Shown one piece after another: positions 8,539 to 17,095 of a stretch of DNA of 64,000 nucleotides; the first letter of the stretch is position 1, and every line of letters starts with the position of its first letter. Position numbers and translations under genes: made by a program. The notes under the pieces were generated by a model. That model was not told where the DNA came from. It searched no databases and was given only the letters and a program-made list of their open reading frames with translations. Origin of the DNA: Falsiroseomonas oleicola (GTDB lineage: Bacteria; Pseudomonadota; Alphaproteobacteria; Acetobacterales; Acetobacteraceae); contig NZ_JAERQM010000003.1 of NCBI RefSeq assembly GCF_019029495.1, positions 543,579 to 607,578 of the forward strand. Direction: 5' to 3'.

Positions 8539-9576
8539 ATGTTGAAGATGGCCCACCGCTTCGTGCTCAGCCTCCTCGCCTCGGCGTCGATCGCCGGGGC
8601 GGACGGCCATGCGCAGACCCCGCCTTTGCTGGATTCGGCGCGGGTGCCGCATGTGGGGGAGGGTGGCAGGGCGGATTACCGCCGGTTCCTGTTGCAGGCG
8701 ACGCCGCGCGCCTTCGCCCTGTCGGAGAACGGCGCCTGGGGCTGGGCCTCCGCCATCGAGCCGGACCTGGCTGCGACGGAGGCGCGGGCGCTGGGCAATT
8801 GTGCCGCCTATGGCGGCAGCAACTGCCGCATCTATGCGCGGGACCTGGATGTGCTGGGGCCGGAGCCTGCCCCGGCCCCCACTCCGCCCGCCGATCCCCT
8901 GGCCGGTGGGCCGGGCTGGGCGCTGGTGCCGGATGGGCGCTTCCTGTGGCAAGGGCCGCAGGCGGCGCGGGGCGCCTATCTCTGGGCGCATGGGCGGGCG
9001 GCGGGCGGCGCCGACAGTCGCGGCAGCCAGCCGCAGCCGCATGCCCGGGCCTTCAACAATGCCGGCTACGACGTGCTGCGCCTGGATCGGGACCCGGATA
9101 GGGATGAGACAGCAGCGGGCGCCGAACGCATGCGGGCAGCGCTCGCGGAGCTTCGGGCGCGTGGCTATGCGCGGGTGGTCGCGGCCGGGCAGTCGCGCGG
9201 TGCCTGGGATGCGCTGGCGGCACTGGATGCGCCGGGCCGCGCCGATGCGGTGATCGCCATCGCCCCGGCGGCGCATGGGCCGACCGGCAGCATCGCCCAT
9301 GCCTGGGCCCTCGACGACCTGTCCCGAGTTATCACCGCGGCCCGAGCACCCACCACGCGCGTCGCGATCGCCACTTTCGCAGGGGATGAATACGCGCCCG
9401 ATCCACCGGGCCGCGCCGCCGCCTTCGCCCGGCTGGCGCCGCGCACCGGCGCGCTGCTGCTGCTGGACCGGCCGGCGGGGCTGGAAGGCCATGGCGCGGG
9501 GGCCGACTGGCGCTTCACCCTGCGCTACGCCGCCTGCCTGCTGGATTTTGCCGAAGGGCGGCGGGCCACCTGCTGA
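8539..9576 (+). CDS. Exported alpha/beta-hydrolase-like protein
   Basis: This 345-residue protein begins with a signal peptide ending near ADGHAQ (residue 26). Residues 60-105 carry a small cysteine-containing module (C88 and C96 in a [15 protein letters not shown] context) that resembles the DUF4189-type repeat of secreted proteins. A Pro/Ala-rich linker follows, then an alpha/beta-hydrolase core with nucleophile elbow GQSRGAW (Ser219). Candidate acid and histidine residues lie near DEYAPD and EGHGAG. It should act in the periplasm or outside the cell, on an ester or peptide I cannot identify. Initiation could also be at the ATG nine bases downstream. It ends directly against the convergent tctA stop with no spacer. 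Confidence 0.75.
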   Translation: MLKMAHRFVLSLLASASIAGADGHAQTPPLLDSARVPHVGEGGRADYRRFLLQATPRAFALSENGAWGWASAIEPDLAATEARALGNCAAYGGSNCRIYARDLDVLGPEPAPAPTPPADPLAGGPGWALVPDGRFLWQGPQAARGAYLWAHGRAAGGADSRGSQPQPHARAFNNAGYDVLRLDRDPDRDETAAGAERMRAALAELRARGYARVVAAGQSRGAWDALAALDAPGRADAVIAIAPAAHGPTGSIAHAWALDDLSRVITAARAPTTRVAIATFAGDEYAPDPPGRAAAFARLAPRTGALLLLDRPAGLEGHGAGADWRFTLRYAACLLDFAEGRRATC

Positions 9577-11082
9577 TCAGGCCGGCCGCCGCCGGAACAC
9601 CCCCATCAGCCGGGGCATCAGCCCGGGAATGGCCCAGAGGACCGCGAGCAAAGTCAGCGCGCACAGTGCCATGCTGATCGGCCGGGTGAAGAAGGGCGAA
9701 ATGTCGCCGCCCGTCAGCACCAGGCCGCGCAGCAGGTTCTTGTCCAGCAGGTCGCCCAGCACGATGCCCAGCACCAGCGGCGCCACCGGAAAGCGCAGCT
9801 CCCGCAGGACGAAGCCGACCAGCCCCGCCCCCAGCATCACCCAGATGTCGAAAAGGCGGGAGGTGATGGCGAAGGCGCCCACGGTACACAGCACGAAGAC
9901 GATGGGCATCAGCCGCGCGCGGGGGATCAGCAGCACCCAGAGCAGCGGCTTCACCAGCACCAGCCCGTAGAACAGCTTCACCATGTCGGCGACCACCAGC
10001 ATGGCGACGATCTGGTAGATGAATTCCGGGTTGGTGATGGCCAGCATCGGCCCCGGATTCAGCCCGTGGATCATCATCGCCGCCATCAGCACGGCAGCCG
10101 GCGCGGAGCCTGGCACCGCGAGGGTCAGCACCGGGATGATGGCGCCCGGCACGCAGGCGCTCTCGCCCGTCTCCGCCGCCATCAGCCCCTCGACGCTGCC
10201 CTTGCCGAACAGCTCCTTTTCCTTCGAGGCGCGCTTGGCGGCGGCGTAGCTGGTCCAGGCGGCGATATCCTCGCCGAGCCCCGGCATGGCGCCGATGAAG
10301 GTGCCGAGCGCGCCGGAGCGGAAGATGGTGCGCCAATACTGCGTCACGTCGCGGATGCGCGGGATGACGCTGTCGATCTTTGCGGAGACGGCGCGCGCGG
10401 CCGGGCCGCGCATGGCGTTCAGCACCTCCGCCACGCCGAAGACGCCGACCAGCACCGGCAGCAGGCCCAGCCCGCCGGCCAGGTCCGGATTGCCGAAGGC
10501 GAAGCGGGGATAGGCGTGGTTGGTCTCCTGCCCCACGGTCGCCACCAGCAGGCCGAGGAAGCCCGCCAGATAGCCCTTCAGCGGATCGCCGCCCGAGAGG
10601 CTGCCGGCGATGACGATGCCGAACAGCGCCACCCAGAACATCTCATAGCTGCCGAACTGCAGCGCGAATTCGCCGAAGCTGGGCGCGAACATCGCCAGGA
10701 TCAGCGTGCCGAACAGCGTGCCGAACCAGGACCCCAGCGTGGAGATGCCCATCGCCCGCCCCGCCAGCCCCTGCTTGGCCAGGGGAAAGCCATCGAGCGT
10801 GGAGGCGGCGGAGGCCGGCGTGCCCGGGATGTTCAGCAGGATGGCGGAACGGCTGCCGCCATAGATCGCGCCGACATAGACGCAGACCAGCACCAGCATG
10901 GCCACCTGCGGCCCCATGGTGAAGGTCAGCGTGGTCAGCAGCGCCACGCCCATGGTGGCGGTCAGGCCCGGCAACGCGCCGACGATGATGCCGATCAGCA
11001 CGGCCCAGAAGGCGTGGAAGGCGGCACCGCCGGCGAAGACATGGGCGAAGCCGTCGCCCAGCATCGTGATCGGGTTGTTCAA
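9577..11082 (-). CDS. tctA: Tripartite tricarboxylate transporter large permease (TctA family)
   Basis: This 501-residue, highly hydrophobic protein carries the TctA signatures IIVGALPGLTATMGVALL near the N-terminus and GGSRSAILLNIPGTPAS around residue 60. It forms the main channel of a secondary carboxylate transporter together with TctB and a periplasmic TctC/Bug protein. A TTG at 11082 is used as start here, with GAGG upstream; an ATG six codons later is the alternative. It is the last gene of a tctC-tctB-tctA operon, 25 bases after tctB. The substrate is not predictable from sequence; related systems import citrate and other di- and tricarboxylates or aromatic acids. Confidence 0.93.
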   Translation of the reverse strand: MNNPITMLGDGFAHVFAGGAAFHAFWAVLIGIIVGALPGLTATMGVALLTTLTFTMGPQVAMLVLVCVYVGAIYGGSRSAILLNIPGTPASAASTLDGFPLAKQGLAGRAMGISTLGSWFGTLFGTLILAMFAPSFGEFALQFGSYEMFWVALFGIVIAGSLSGGDPLKGYLAGFLGLLVATVGQETNHAYPRFAFGNPDLAGGLGLLPVLVGVFGVAEVLNAMRGPAARAVSAKIDSVIPRIRDVTQYWRTIFRSGALGTFIGAMPGLGEDIAAWTSYAAAKRASKEKELFGKGSVEGLMAAETGESACVPGAIIPVLTLAVPGSAPAAVLMAAMMIHGLNPGPMLAITNPEFIYQIVAMLVVADMVKLFYGLVLVKPLLWVLLIPRARLMPIVFVLCTVGAFAITSRLFDIWVMLGAGLVGFVLRELRFPVAPLVLGIVLGDLLDKNLLRGLVLTGGDISPFFTRPISMALCALTLLAVLWAIPGLMPRLMGVFRRRPA

Positions 11083-11107
11083 ACGCCGATCCTCATGGAA
11101 GTCGTCC

Positions 11108-11626
11108 TCATGGCAGTCGCACCAGGAAAATCCGCTCGAAGACCAGCGTCACCACGCCGCCGGTGGCCAGGCCGAGCAGCGCCGCCTCGATCAGCCGGCG
11201 CAGCCTGCCGGTGGGGCCGAGCTGCCATTCGAAGGCGGCGGTGAAGCCGAAGACGAACAGCGCGGTGGCCAGCCAGAAGGGCAGCGTGCCCACCAGCACC
11301 CCGGCATAGAGAATGCCCAGCGCCGCGGCCGTGCCGAGCTGGCGCGCGTCGTCCTTGCCCCAGGCCGGGCGCTCCGCCCCGCCCGGCTTCAACGCGCCGC
11401 GCCTTATGGCGCGCAGGCCGAGCAGCACGGAGAGCACCGCCACCACCATGGCATGGAAGCCGGGCACGATGCCCGGCGCGGTCAGGCCGGTGCCGGATTG
11501 CTCGACGAAGGTCGGCATCCGCCAGGCCAGCGCCATCACCCCCAGCCCCAGGGCCAGCAGCACCGCCGCCGTCGCGAGGTCGACCCTCGGCGGCAGCGGC
11601 GCCTTGTCGTCAGCCCCCTCGCTCAA
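11108..11626 (-). CDS. tctB: Tripartite tricarboxylate transporter small permease (TctB family)
   Basis: This 172-residue protein has four predicted membrane segments, matching the small TctB subunit that associates with TctA. The most likely start is a TTG at 11626 whose last bases overlap the TGA of tctC (TTGA arrangement), which implies translational coupling. No ATG in frame would leave the first membrane helix intact. It sits between tctC and tctA, the usual order. The family call rests on context, length and the hydrophobic pattern, since TctB sequences diverge strongly. Confidence 0.88.
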   Translation of the reverse strand: MSEGADDKAPLPPRVDLATAAVLLALGLGVMALAWRMPTFVEQSGTGLTAPGIVPGFHAMVVAVLSVLLGLRAIRRGALKPGGAERPAWGKDDARQLGTAAALGILYAGVLVGTLPFWLATALFVFGFTAAFEWQLGPTGRLRRLIEAALLGLATGGVVTLVFERIFLVRLP

Positions 11627-12636
11627 AGTCGGGCGATGCCCAGCGTGTCGGGGCTGACGCGGGCCTTGCCGCCGTCGAAATACAGCCAGGCGGTCTGGCG
11701 GACCATCTTCCAGGCCTCGTCATGGGCATTCTGGGCATAGAGCGGCGCGAAGACGGCGGCGCGCTGGTTGGAATAGTCCTTCAGCCGCTGGCTATTGGCG
11801 ATCTTCTCCGCCCAGACCTGGTTCATGGTGGTGATGACGTTCTCCGGCACGCCCTTCGGCGTCCAGATGCCGAAGTAGTTCAGCGGCGCGGGAATGTCGG
11901 AGAGCCAGCGGCGGATGGAGGGAATCTCGCCGACGCCCTGCAGCGTCACCGGCTGTTCCGACTGCACCGCCAGCGGGATCAGCCGGCGGGCGCGGATCAT
12001 CTCGGCGGCTTCCACCAGCAGCACGGCGCCGAGCGGCGTCTCGCCGCCCACCGTCGCGATCATCGCCGGATTGCCGCCGTCATAGGTGGCGTGGCGGTAC
12101 TGCACCTGGGTGGCGGCGCGGATCGCCTCCATCATGTTGTGGCCGGCGGAGGAGACGCCCGCTGTGGCGACCGCGGTATTCGCCCCGCGCGCCCGGAAGG
12201 CCTCCATGGCCGCGCCGAAGTCGCGGATGCCGGCGGCGGGATTGGCCACCAGCACATTCACATTGGCCACCGCGAAATACAGGTTCCAGTCCTGCAACTG
12301 CGTGTCCAGCAGGCCGAGCACCTTGTAGCAGCCGACATCGACGGCGGCGCCGGCCGCCCAGGTCATGCCGTCCTTCGCCGCTTCCAGCGCGTTGCGCGTG
12401 CCGATGGAGCCGGAGGCGCCGGGCTGGTTCACCACGACGAAGCGCTGGCCCAGCGCCGCTTCCAGTTCCGCCGCCACGATGCGCGCCATCTGGTCGGTGG
12501 ACCCGCCGGCGGCCCAGGGGACGATGACGGTGACGGGCCGGTCCGGCCGCCAGCCGCCACCTTGCGCCCGCACGATCGACGGCGCGGCCAGCGTCGCGGC
12601 CCCCGCCGCCAGAAGCGTCCTGCGTTGGATCGTCAT
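11623..12636 (-). CDS. tctC: Bug/TctC family tripartite tricarboxylate transporter substrate-binding protein
   Basis: This 337-residue periplasmic receptor has a signal sequence with a twin-arginine-like opening (QRRTLLAAGAATLAAPSIVRA). The mature part shows the Bug family pattern: RPVTVIVPWAAGGSTDQMAR, then VVNQPGASGSIG. It captures a carboxylate and delivers it to TctAB. The start was placed at the ATG at 12636 (GGGAAC just upstream); an in-frame start at 12702 would put a non-signal sequence in front. It is first in the operon with tctB and tctA. An inverted repeat at 12662-12679, 26 bases before the ATG, may control it. Confidence 0.93.
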   Translation of the reverse strand: MTIQRRTLLAAGAATLAAPSIVRAQGGGWRPDRPVTVIVPWAAGGSTDQMARIVAAELEAALGQRFVVVNQPGASGSIGTRNALEAAKDGMTWAAGAAVDVGCYKVLGLLDTQLQDWNLYFAVANVNVLVANPAAGIRDFGAAMEAFRARGANTAVATAGVSSAGHNMMEAIRAATQVQYRHATYDGGNPAMIATVGGETPLGAVLLVEAAEMIRARRLIPLAVQSEQPVTLQGVGEIPSIRRWLSDIPAPLNYFGIWTPKGVPENVITTMNQVWAEKIANSQRLKDYSNQRAAVFAPLYAQNAHDEAWKMVRQTAWLYFDGGKARVSPDTLGIARL

Positions 12637-12661
12637 CTTGAACCGTTCCCTTTTCTTGATG

Positions 12662-12679
12662 GGTAACCCACCGGTTACC
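12662..12679 (-). promoter_or_regulatory. Inverted repeat upstream of the tctCBA operon, possible operator
   Basis: GGTAACC (12662-12668 when read on the plus strand) and GGTTACC (12673-12679) form a perfect 7-bp inverted repeat with spacer CACC. It lies 26-43 bases before the tctC start in the 72-base gap to the neighbouring acetyltransferase gene. A regulator operator or a leader hairpin are both possible. Confidence 0.4.
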
Positions 12680-12708
12680 TGGATGGTGAAACCGCTTCGC
12701 ACCCGCCG

Positions 12709-13530
12709 TCAACCGAACTCCGGCCCGGCCAGCACAAAGTTTTTTTCCGGCTGGCCGGGCGGAGGGGTGCCGAAGACCATGCGGGTGAAGGGCCGCTGCG
12801 CCGCGCCGCCATGCTGGGCGAGCAGCGCGGTGAGGTCGCCGGCCGCATCCGGAAGGTCCGCCACGGCGGGGACGCCCAGCGCATCCCGGGCCGCCGCCAG
12901 CAAAGCCAGGGCGGTGGCGGCATCCTCGGCCACCAGCGGGCCGATCTGCGGGCCGCGAAGCCCATCCCGCGCCAGCACGAAGCCGCCCGGCGCGACCAGG
13001 GCCGCATTGGGGCAGCGCGCCGCGAAATCGCGCAGCAGGGCGCCGCGCGGGGCGCCGAAGGCGGCGAGGTCCTGCGCCAGGATGGCGGGCCAGTCCGCCT
13101 CCACCATGGGCCGCACCTCGATGCCGGCCGGGCGCGGCAAAGGGCTCGGCACGGTCCAGCGGGCAAACGGAAAAAAATCGTCGAAGCCGAGGGGGCCGTA
13201 GACCGCGCGCCCGGCCGGGGTCGCATCCAGCGCCAGGGCCATCTGCGGCCCGCGGGCATCCATCGCCCAGCGCAGCAGCGCGCTGGCCAGGCCCCGGCGC
13301 CGCTGGTCGGGGCGCACCAGCACCATGGAAATCCAGGCCAGCCGCGGCCCATAGGGCAGCAGCGCGGCGCTGGCGGCCAGCGCCTCCTCCGCCCCATCCT
13401 CCACCACCCGGACCTGGCCCTGGTGCAGGAAAAAGGCCCAGTCGGCGGCGACCTGGTTCCAGCCGACACGGGCGGACAGCGCGGTGGCGCGGGGCAGGTC
13501 ATCCTCGATCGCGGCGCGGACATCGAACAT
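12709..13530 (-). CDS. GNAT family N-acetyltransferase with C-terminal Acetyltransf_18-like domain
   Basis: This 273-residue protein has an N-terminal GNAT fold with acetyl-CoA binding motif A in VRPDQRRRGLASALLRWAMD (about residues 73-92). A second domain follows, containing GGFVLARDGLRGPQIGPLVA, a pattern typical of the Acetyltransf_18 region of YitH/HsdE-type proteins. Substrates of this group are mostly unknown. I chose the ATG at 13530 because the protein then begins directly with the GNAT strand; the frame stays open further upstream into non-homologous sequence. It is divergent from the oxidoreductase gene (46-base gap) and lies upstream of tctC on the same strand. Confidence 0.82.
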   Translation of the reverse strand: MFDVRAAIEDDLPRATALSARVGWNQVAADWAFFLHQGQVRVVEDGAEEALAASAALLPYGPRLAWISMVLVRPDQRRRGLASALLRWAMDARGPQMALALDATPAGRAVYGPLGFDDFFPFARWTVPSPLPRPAGIEVRPMVEADWPAILAQDLAAFGAPRGALLRDFAARCPNAALVAPGGFVLARDGLRGPQIGPLVAEDAATALALLAAARDALGVPAVADLPDAAGDLTALLAQHGGAAQRPFTRMVFGTPPPGQPEKNFVLAGPEFG

Positions 13531-13576
13531 GCAAGGAGGCTTGCGCGGGTCCCCGCATGGGTCAAGCTTGTGAACC

Positions 13577-14599
13577 ATGACCCGGATCCTGCTGATCGGC
13601 TGCGGCGCCTTCGGGCGCATCCACCTTGCCGCCCTGGCGCGGCTGGGGCCTTCCGTCACCGTGCAGGTGCTGGAACCCGACCCGGCGATGCGCGACGCCG
13701 CCCCGGCCGGCACCCGCTTCGTGGAGGGGTTTGACGCGGCGCTGGCGGAGAGCGATGCCGTCATCATCGCCACGCCCCCCGTCACCCACGGCCCCCTGGC
13801 GGAGGCCGTGCTGCGTGCCGGCCGGGACCTGTTCCTGGAAAAGCCCGCCACCGAAACGGCCGGACAATCCGCCGCGCTGCACGCCCTGGCGCAGCAGTCG
13901 GGGCGCATCGTGCAACTCGGCCTGTTCTTCCGCTTCCACCCCAAGGCCCAGGCCGTGCAGGCGCTGGCGCAGGCGGGCGGCTTCGGCCGGCTGCATCACC
14001 TGTCGGCGCGCATGTCCGGGCTGAAGCGCGCCCGGGGCGATTCCGGCGCGCTGCTGAACGACGCGGTGCATTTCGCCGACCTGCTGCCCTGGATCGCCGG
14101 GGAGGCACCCTCCCACGTCTTCGCCACCCTGTCCGATCCGCTGGGACGGGGGCGGGAGGATCTGGCGTTGATCCAGTTGCGCTTCCCCTCCGGCGCCACC
14201 GGCTTCATCGAGGCCGGCTGCGTGCTGCCGGGGGAACATGCCGATCCGGTGGTGCCGGGGGCGGAGACGCGCAAGCTGCTCGGTCTCGCCGGCAGCCATG
14301 CGGTGGCGGAGGTGGATTTCATGGCGGAGACGCTGCGCCTGCGCCGTGGCCAGCACCTGCCCGCCCAGGGCGGCGCCTGGCTGCCGAACCATGTGCCGGC
14401 CGAGGATCTGGGCGCGGCGGCGCTCGATACGGTCGGCGTGGTGGCGGCGCAGCTCGAGGCCTTTCTCTGCGCCGTGACCACACGCATTTCTCAAGGGCCG
14501 GATCTTCACGAAGGCGGGGTGCTGCCGCTCCGCATACTGGACGCCGCAAGGCGATCCGCCCATGAGATGCGTTTGGTGGAAATGGACAAGTGGAACTGA
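13577..14599 (+). CDS. Gfo/Idh/MocA family NAD(P)-dependent oxidoreductase
   Basis: This 340-residue protein has an N-terminal Rossmann fold with ILLIGCGAFGRIHLAAL (GxGxxG dinucleotide site) and the family motif EKPATET around residue 93, whose lysine is catalytic in relatives. The C-terminal alpha/beta domain is of normal length. Members oxidise or reduce sugars, inositols and related polyols. The next two genes on this strand encode a sugar-phosphate isomerase/epimerase-like protein and an enolase-superfamily protein, so a sugar or sugar-acid catabolic route is likely. The substrate is unknown. Confidence 0.88.
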   Translation: MTRILLIGCGAFGRIHLAALARLGPSVTVQVLEPDPAMRDAAPAGTRFVEGFDAALAESDAVIIATPPVTHGPLAEAVLRAGRDLFLEKPATETAGQSAALHALAQQSGRIVQLGLFFRFHPKAQAVQALAQAGGFGRLHHLSARMSGLKRARGDSGALLNDAVHFADLLPWIAGEAPSHVFATLSDPLGRGREDLALIQLRFPSGATGFIEAGCVLPGEHADPVVPGAETRKLLGLAGSHAVAEVDFMAETLRLRRGQHLPAQGGAWLPNHVPAEDLGAAALDTVGVVAAQLEAFLCAVTTRISQGPDLHEGGVLPLRILDAARRSAHEMRLVEMDKWN

Positions 14600-14620
14600 T
14601 GGTGCATCTGTGTGACCTGC

Positions 14621-14738
14621 GGCCGGCGTCTTTCGCCGGCCGAGCGGCCGAATGGCCGCCGCGCCCAGTGGCGCGAAGCCAAGCCGCGCGGATGCGCGGC
14701 GCCCGGCGTTTGAGGGCCGAAATGCGCCAGCATTTCGG
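14621..14738. repeat. Cluster of five consecutive hairpins between two catabolic genes
   Basis: Five perfect inverted repeats are packed into 118 bases. Stem 14621-14628 / 14634-14641 is 8 bp with loop TCTTT. Stem 14644-14649 / 14654-14659 is 6 bp with loop GAAT. Stem 14660-14665 / 14670-14675 is 6 bp with loop CAGT. Stem 14683-14689 / 14694-14700 is 7 bp with loop GGAT. Stem 14717-14725 / 14730-14738 is 9 bp with loop GCCA. The last one ends ten bases before the ATG of the isomerase gene and would mask its ribosome-binding region. The first may terminate the oxidoreductase transcript. Confidence 0.7.
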
Positions 14739-14747
14739 AACACTGGC

Positions 14748-15566
14748 ATGACGCGCATCTCACTTTGCAACGAAGTTGTGGCGGATCTTGCCTTTGCGGA
14801 ACAGGCGAAGCTCGCCGCCGCGCTGGGCTATGACGGGCTGGAAGTCGCGCCCTTCACCCTGGATGCGGAAGCACCGCATCTGCTGCCCGCCGCGAAGCGC
14901 GCGGAATTGCGGCGCATCGCGCGGGAGGAAGGCGCGCCGATCACCTCGCTCCACTGGCTGCTGTTGGCGCCGGCGGGGCTTTCCATCACCAGCGCCGATG
15001 CGGCGCTGCGCCAGCGCACGCTGGATGCGATGCAGCGGCTGATCGGCCTCGCCGCCGATCTCGGCGCGACGCTGCTGGTGCATGGCTCACCGAAGCAGCG
15101 GCATGTGGCCGCCGACGGTGATGCCGGGCGGGCGGAGGAGGCGATGGCCAGGGCCGGGGCCTGGGCGGCGGAACACGGGCTGACCTATTGCCTGGAACCG
15201 CTGGATGCCGGCCAGACCAATTGGGCACGCACGGTGGCGGAGGCGGTGGAGATCGTCTCCCGCCTCAATGTGCCGGGGCTGAAGACCATGGTGGATGTCA
15301 GCGCTGTGGGGAATGGGGAGCAGGAGACGGCGGCCGCGCTGCTGCGCCGTTTCGTCCCCGGCGGCTGGATCGCCCATGTACATCTGAACGACCGCAACCG
15401 CCGGGGCCCCGGCCAGGGCGGGGACGAATTCCGCCCGGTCTGCGATGCGCTGCGCGACACGCGATATGATGGCTTCTGCGCGGTGGAACCTTTCGACTAC
15501 CATCCGAATGGCGCCGCCAGCGCCGCGCGCGCCATCGGCTATCTGCGAGGAATCCTGGAGGCTTGA
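14748..15566 (+). CDS. Sugar phosphate isomerase/epimerase family TIM-barrel protein
   Basis: This 272-residue AP-endonuclease-2-like TIM barrel belongs to the IolE/IolI/hydroxypyruvate-isomerase group. The start MTRISLCNEVV leads into the first strand. Metal-ligand positions are plausible in CLEPLDAGQTNW, MVDVSAVGN, HVHLNDRNRRGPGQG and the final AVEPFDYHPNG. It probably isomerises or epimerises a keto-sugar or keto-acid made by the upstream dehydrogenase. The ATG at 14748 is preferred; an open frame back to 14652 runs through the hairpin cluster and is unlikely to be translated. Confidence 0.85.
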   Translation: MTRISLCNEVVADLAFAEQAKLAAALGYDGLEVAPFTLDAEAPHLLPAAKRAELRRIAREEGAPITSLHWLLLAPAGLSITSADAALRQRTLDAMQRLIGLAADLGATLLVHGSPKQRHVAADGDAGRAEEAMARAGAWAAEHGLTYCLEPLDAGQTNWARTVAEAVEIVSRLNVPGLKTMVDVSAVGNGEQETAAALLRRFVPGGWIAHVHLNDRNRRGPGQGGDEFRPVCDALRDTRYDGFCAVEPFDYHPNGAASAARAIGYLRGILEA

Positions 15567-15624
15567 GTCCGGATCCCCTTTTCAGGCGCCGGCGCCGCGC
15601 AGGCCGCAATCAGGGGATCTGACC

Positions 15625-17049
15625 ATGAGCCACCGCTTCACCCTGCTCGAAACCGAGCGTTTCGAGTGGCCCTTCACGCTGCGCCTGCCCTTCCGCTTCG
15701 GTGTCATCACCGTGACGCAGGGCCGCCAGGCCGTGCTGCGCGCGCGCATCCGGCTGGAGAACGGCAAGGAGGCCTGGGGTGTGGCGGCGGAGACGCTGGC
15801 GGCGAAGTGGTTCGACAAGGACCCGAAACTGTCCGACGCGCAGAACGAGCAGCAACTGCGCCGTGCGCTGGAACTGGCGACGGAGGCCACGCGCGCCGCC
15901 GGCGCCGACACCGCTTTCGGCCATTTCGCCAATAGCTACGCCGCCGTGACCAAGGCGGCGGCGGCGGAGGCATTGAACCCGCTGGTTGCCAGCTATGGCC
16001 GCGCGCTGCTGGACCGCGCCATGCTGGACGCACTGCTGAAGGCGCAGGGCCTGTCCTTCTGGACCGGCATGCGCGCCAATATCGGCGGCATGGTGCCGCA
16101 TGCGGTGGCGCCCGACCTCGCCGGCTTCGATTTTGCGGGGATGCTGGCGGCGCAGGTGCCGCTGCAACGCCTGCATGCGCGGCATACGGTGGGCCTCGTC
16201 GACCCGATCACCGCCGCCGACCAGGACAGCCGCGTGAATGACGGGCTGCCGGAGACGCTGGAGGAGATCGTCGGCTTCTACGGCCACCGCTACTGGAAGC
16301 TGAAGGTCGGCGGCAATATCGCGGCGGATGTGGACCGCCTGTCGCGCATCGCCGCCGTTTTGGACGCGCAGGCGACGCCCTATCACGCCAGTCTCGACGG
16401 CAATGAGCAGTATGAGGATGCGGAAGGCGCCCTGGCCCTCTGGCGCGCCATGCAGGCGGAACCGCGGTTGGCACGGCTGAACGCCTCCATCCTGTATATC
16501 GAGCAGCCGGTGAAACGCGCCCGGGCGCTGGAGACGAGCATGAGCGCGCTGGCCGCCGAGCGCCCCGTCATCATCGACGAAAGCGACGGGCCGCTGGATG
16601 CCTTCGTCACCGGCCGCGCCCTGGGCTATGCGGGCGTGTCGTCGAAGGCCTGCAAGGGTGTCTGGCGATCGCTGGTGAACCTCGCCCGCTGCCGCGCCTG
16701 GAATGCCGAGGAAGGCCGCGACCGCTACTTCATGTCGGCCGAGGATCTGACGACGCTGGCCGGCGTCTGCGTGCAGCAGGACCTGGCGCTGGTCGCGCTG
16801 CTGGGTCTGGACCACGTGGAGCGCAATGGCCACCACTTCATCGACGGCTTTTCGGGCCGCCCGAAGGCGGAGGCCCATGCCTTCCTGCAGGCGCATCCGG
16901 GCCTCTATGCCGACACCTCCCGCGGCCCACGCCTGGCGATCCAGGACGGCATGCTGAACATCGCCAGCCTGGAGACACCGGGGCTGGGCGCGAGCCTGGA
17001 GCCGGATACGCGGGCGATGGACGTGATGGCGAAGGCCGTCTGGCCGTAG
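15625..17049 (+). CDS. Enolase-superfamily (mandelate racemase/muconate lactonizing-like) protein
   Basis: This 474-residue protein has the enolase-superfamily layout: an N-terminal capping domain, then a barrel with KLKVGG (catalytic-lysine region), SLDGNEQYED and YIEQPVKR and IIDESDGP (successive metal-ligand strands). It is longer than typical members (about 370-400). Enzymes of this superfamily abstract a proton next to a carboxylate, giving dehydration, racemisation or cycloisomerisation; most often the substrate is a sugar acid. The ATG at 15625 was chosen as the first start consistent with the domain. With the two upstream genes it forms a likely catabolic operon of unknown substrate. 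Confidence 0.82.
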   Translation: MSHRFTLLETERFEWPFTLRLPFRFGVITVTQGRQAVLRARIRLENGKEAWGVAAETLAAKWFDKDPKLSDAQNEQQLRRALELATEATRAAGADTAFGHFANSYAAVTKAAAAEALNPLVASYGRALLDRAMLDALLKAQGLSFWTGMRANIGGMVPHAVAPDLAGFDFAGMLAAQVPLQRLHARHTVGLVDPITAADQDSRVNDGLPETLEEIVGFYGHRYWKLKVGGNIAADVDRLSRIAAVLDAQATPYHASLDGNEQYEDAEGALALWRAMQAEPRLARLNASILYIEQPVKRARALETSMSALAAERPVIIDESDGPLDAFVTGRALGYAGVSSKACKGVWRSLVNLARCRAWNAEEGRDRYFMSAEDLTTLAGVCVQQDLALVALLGLDHVERNGHHFIDGFSGRPKAEAHAFLQAHPGLYADTSRGPRLAIQDGMLNIASLETPGLGASLEPDTRAMDVMAKAVWP

Positions 17050-17058
17050 GCCAGCAAC

Positions 17059-17089
17059 CGGCAGGCCCCGCGCGCGGCGGAGCCTGCCG
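17059..17089. terminator. Inverted repeat between convergent genes, probable bidirectional terminator
   Basis: CGGCAGGC (17059-17066) pairs with GCCTGCCG (17082-17089) across a GC-rich 15-base loop. It fills the 46-base gap between the enolase-superfamily gene and the oppositely oriented Bug gene. There is no T tract, so it may be a stall site only. Confidence 0.5.
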
Positions 17090-17095
17090 TTGGCA

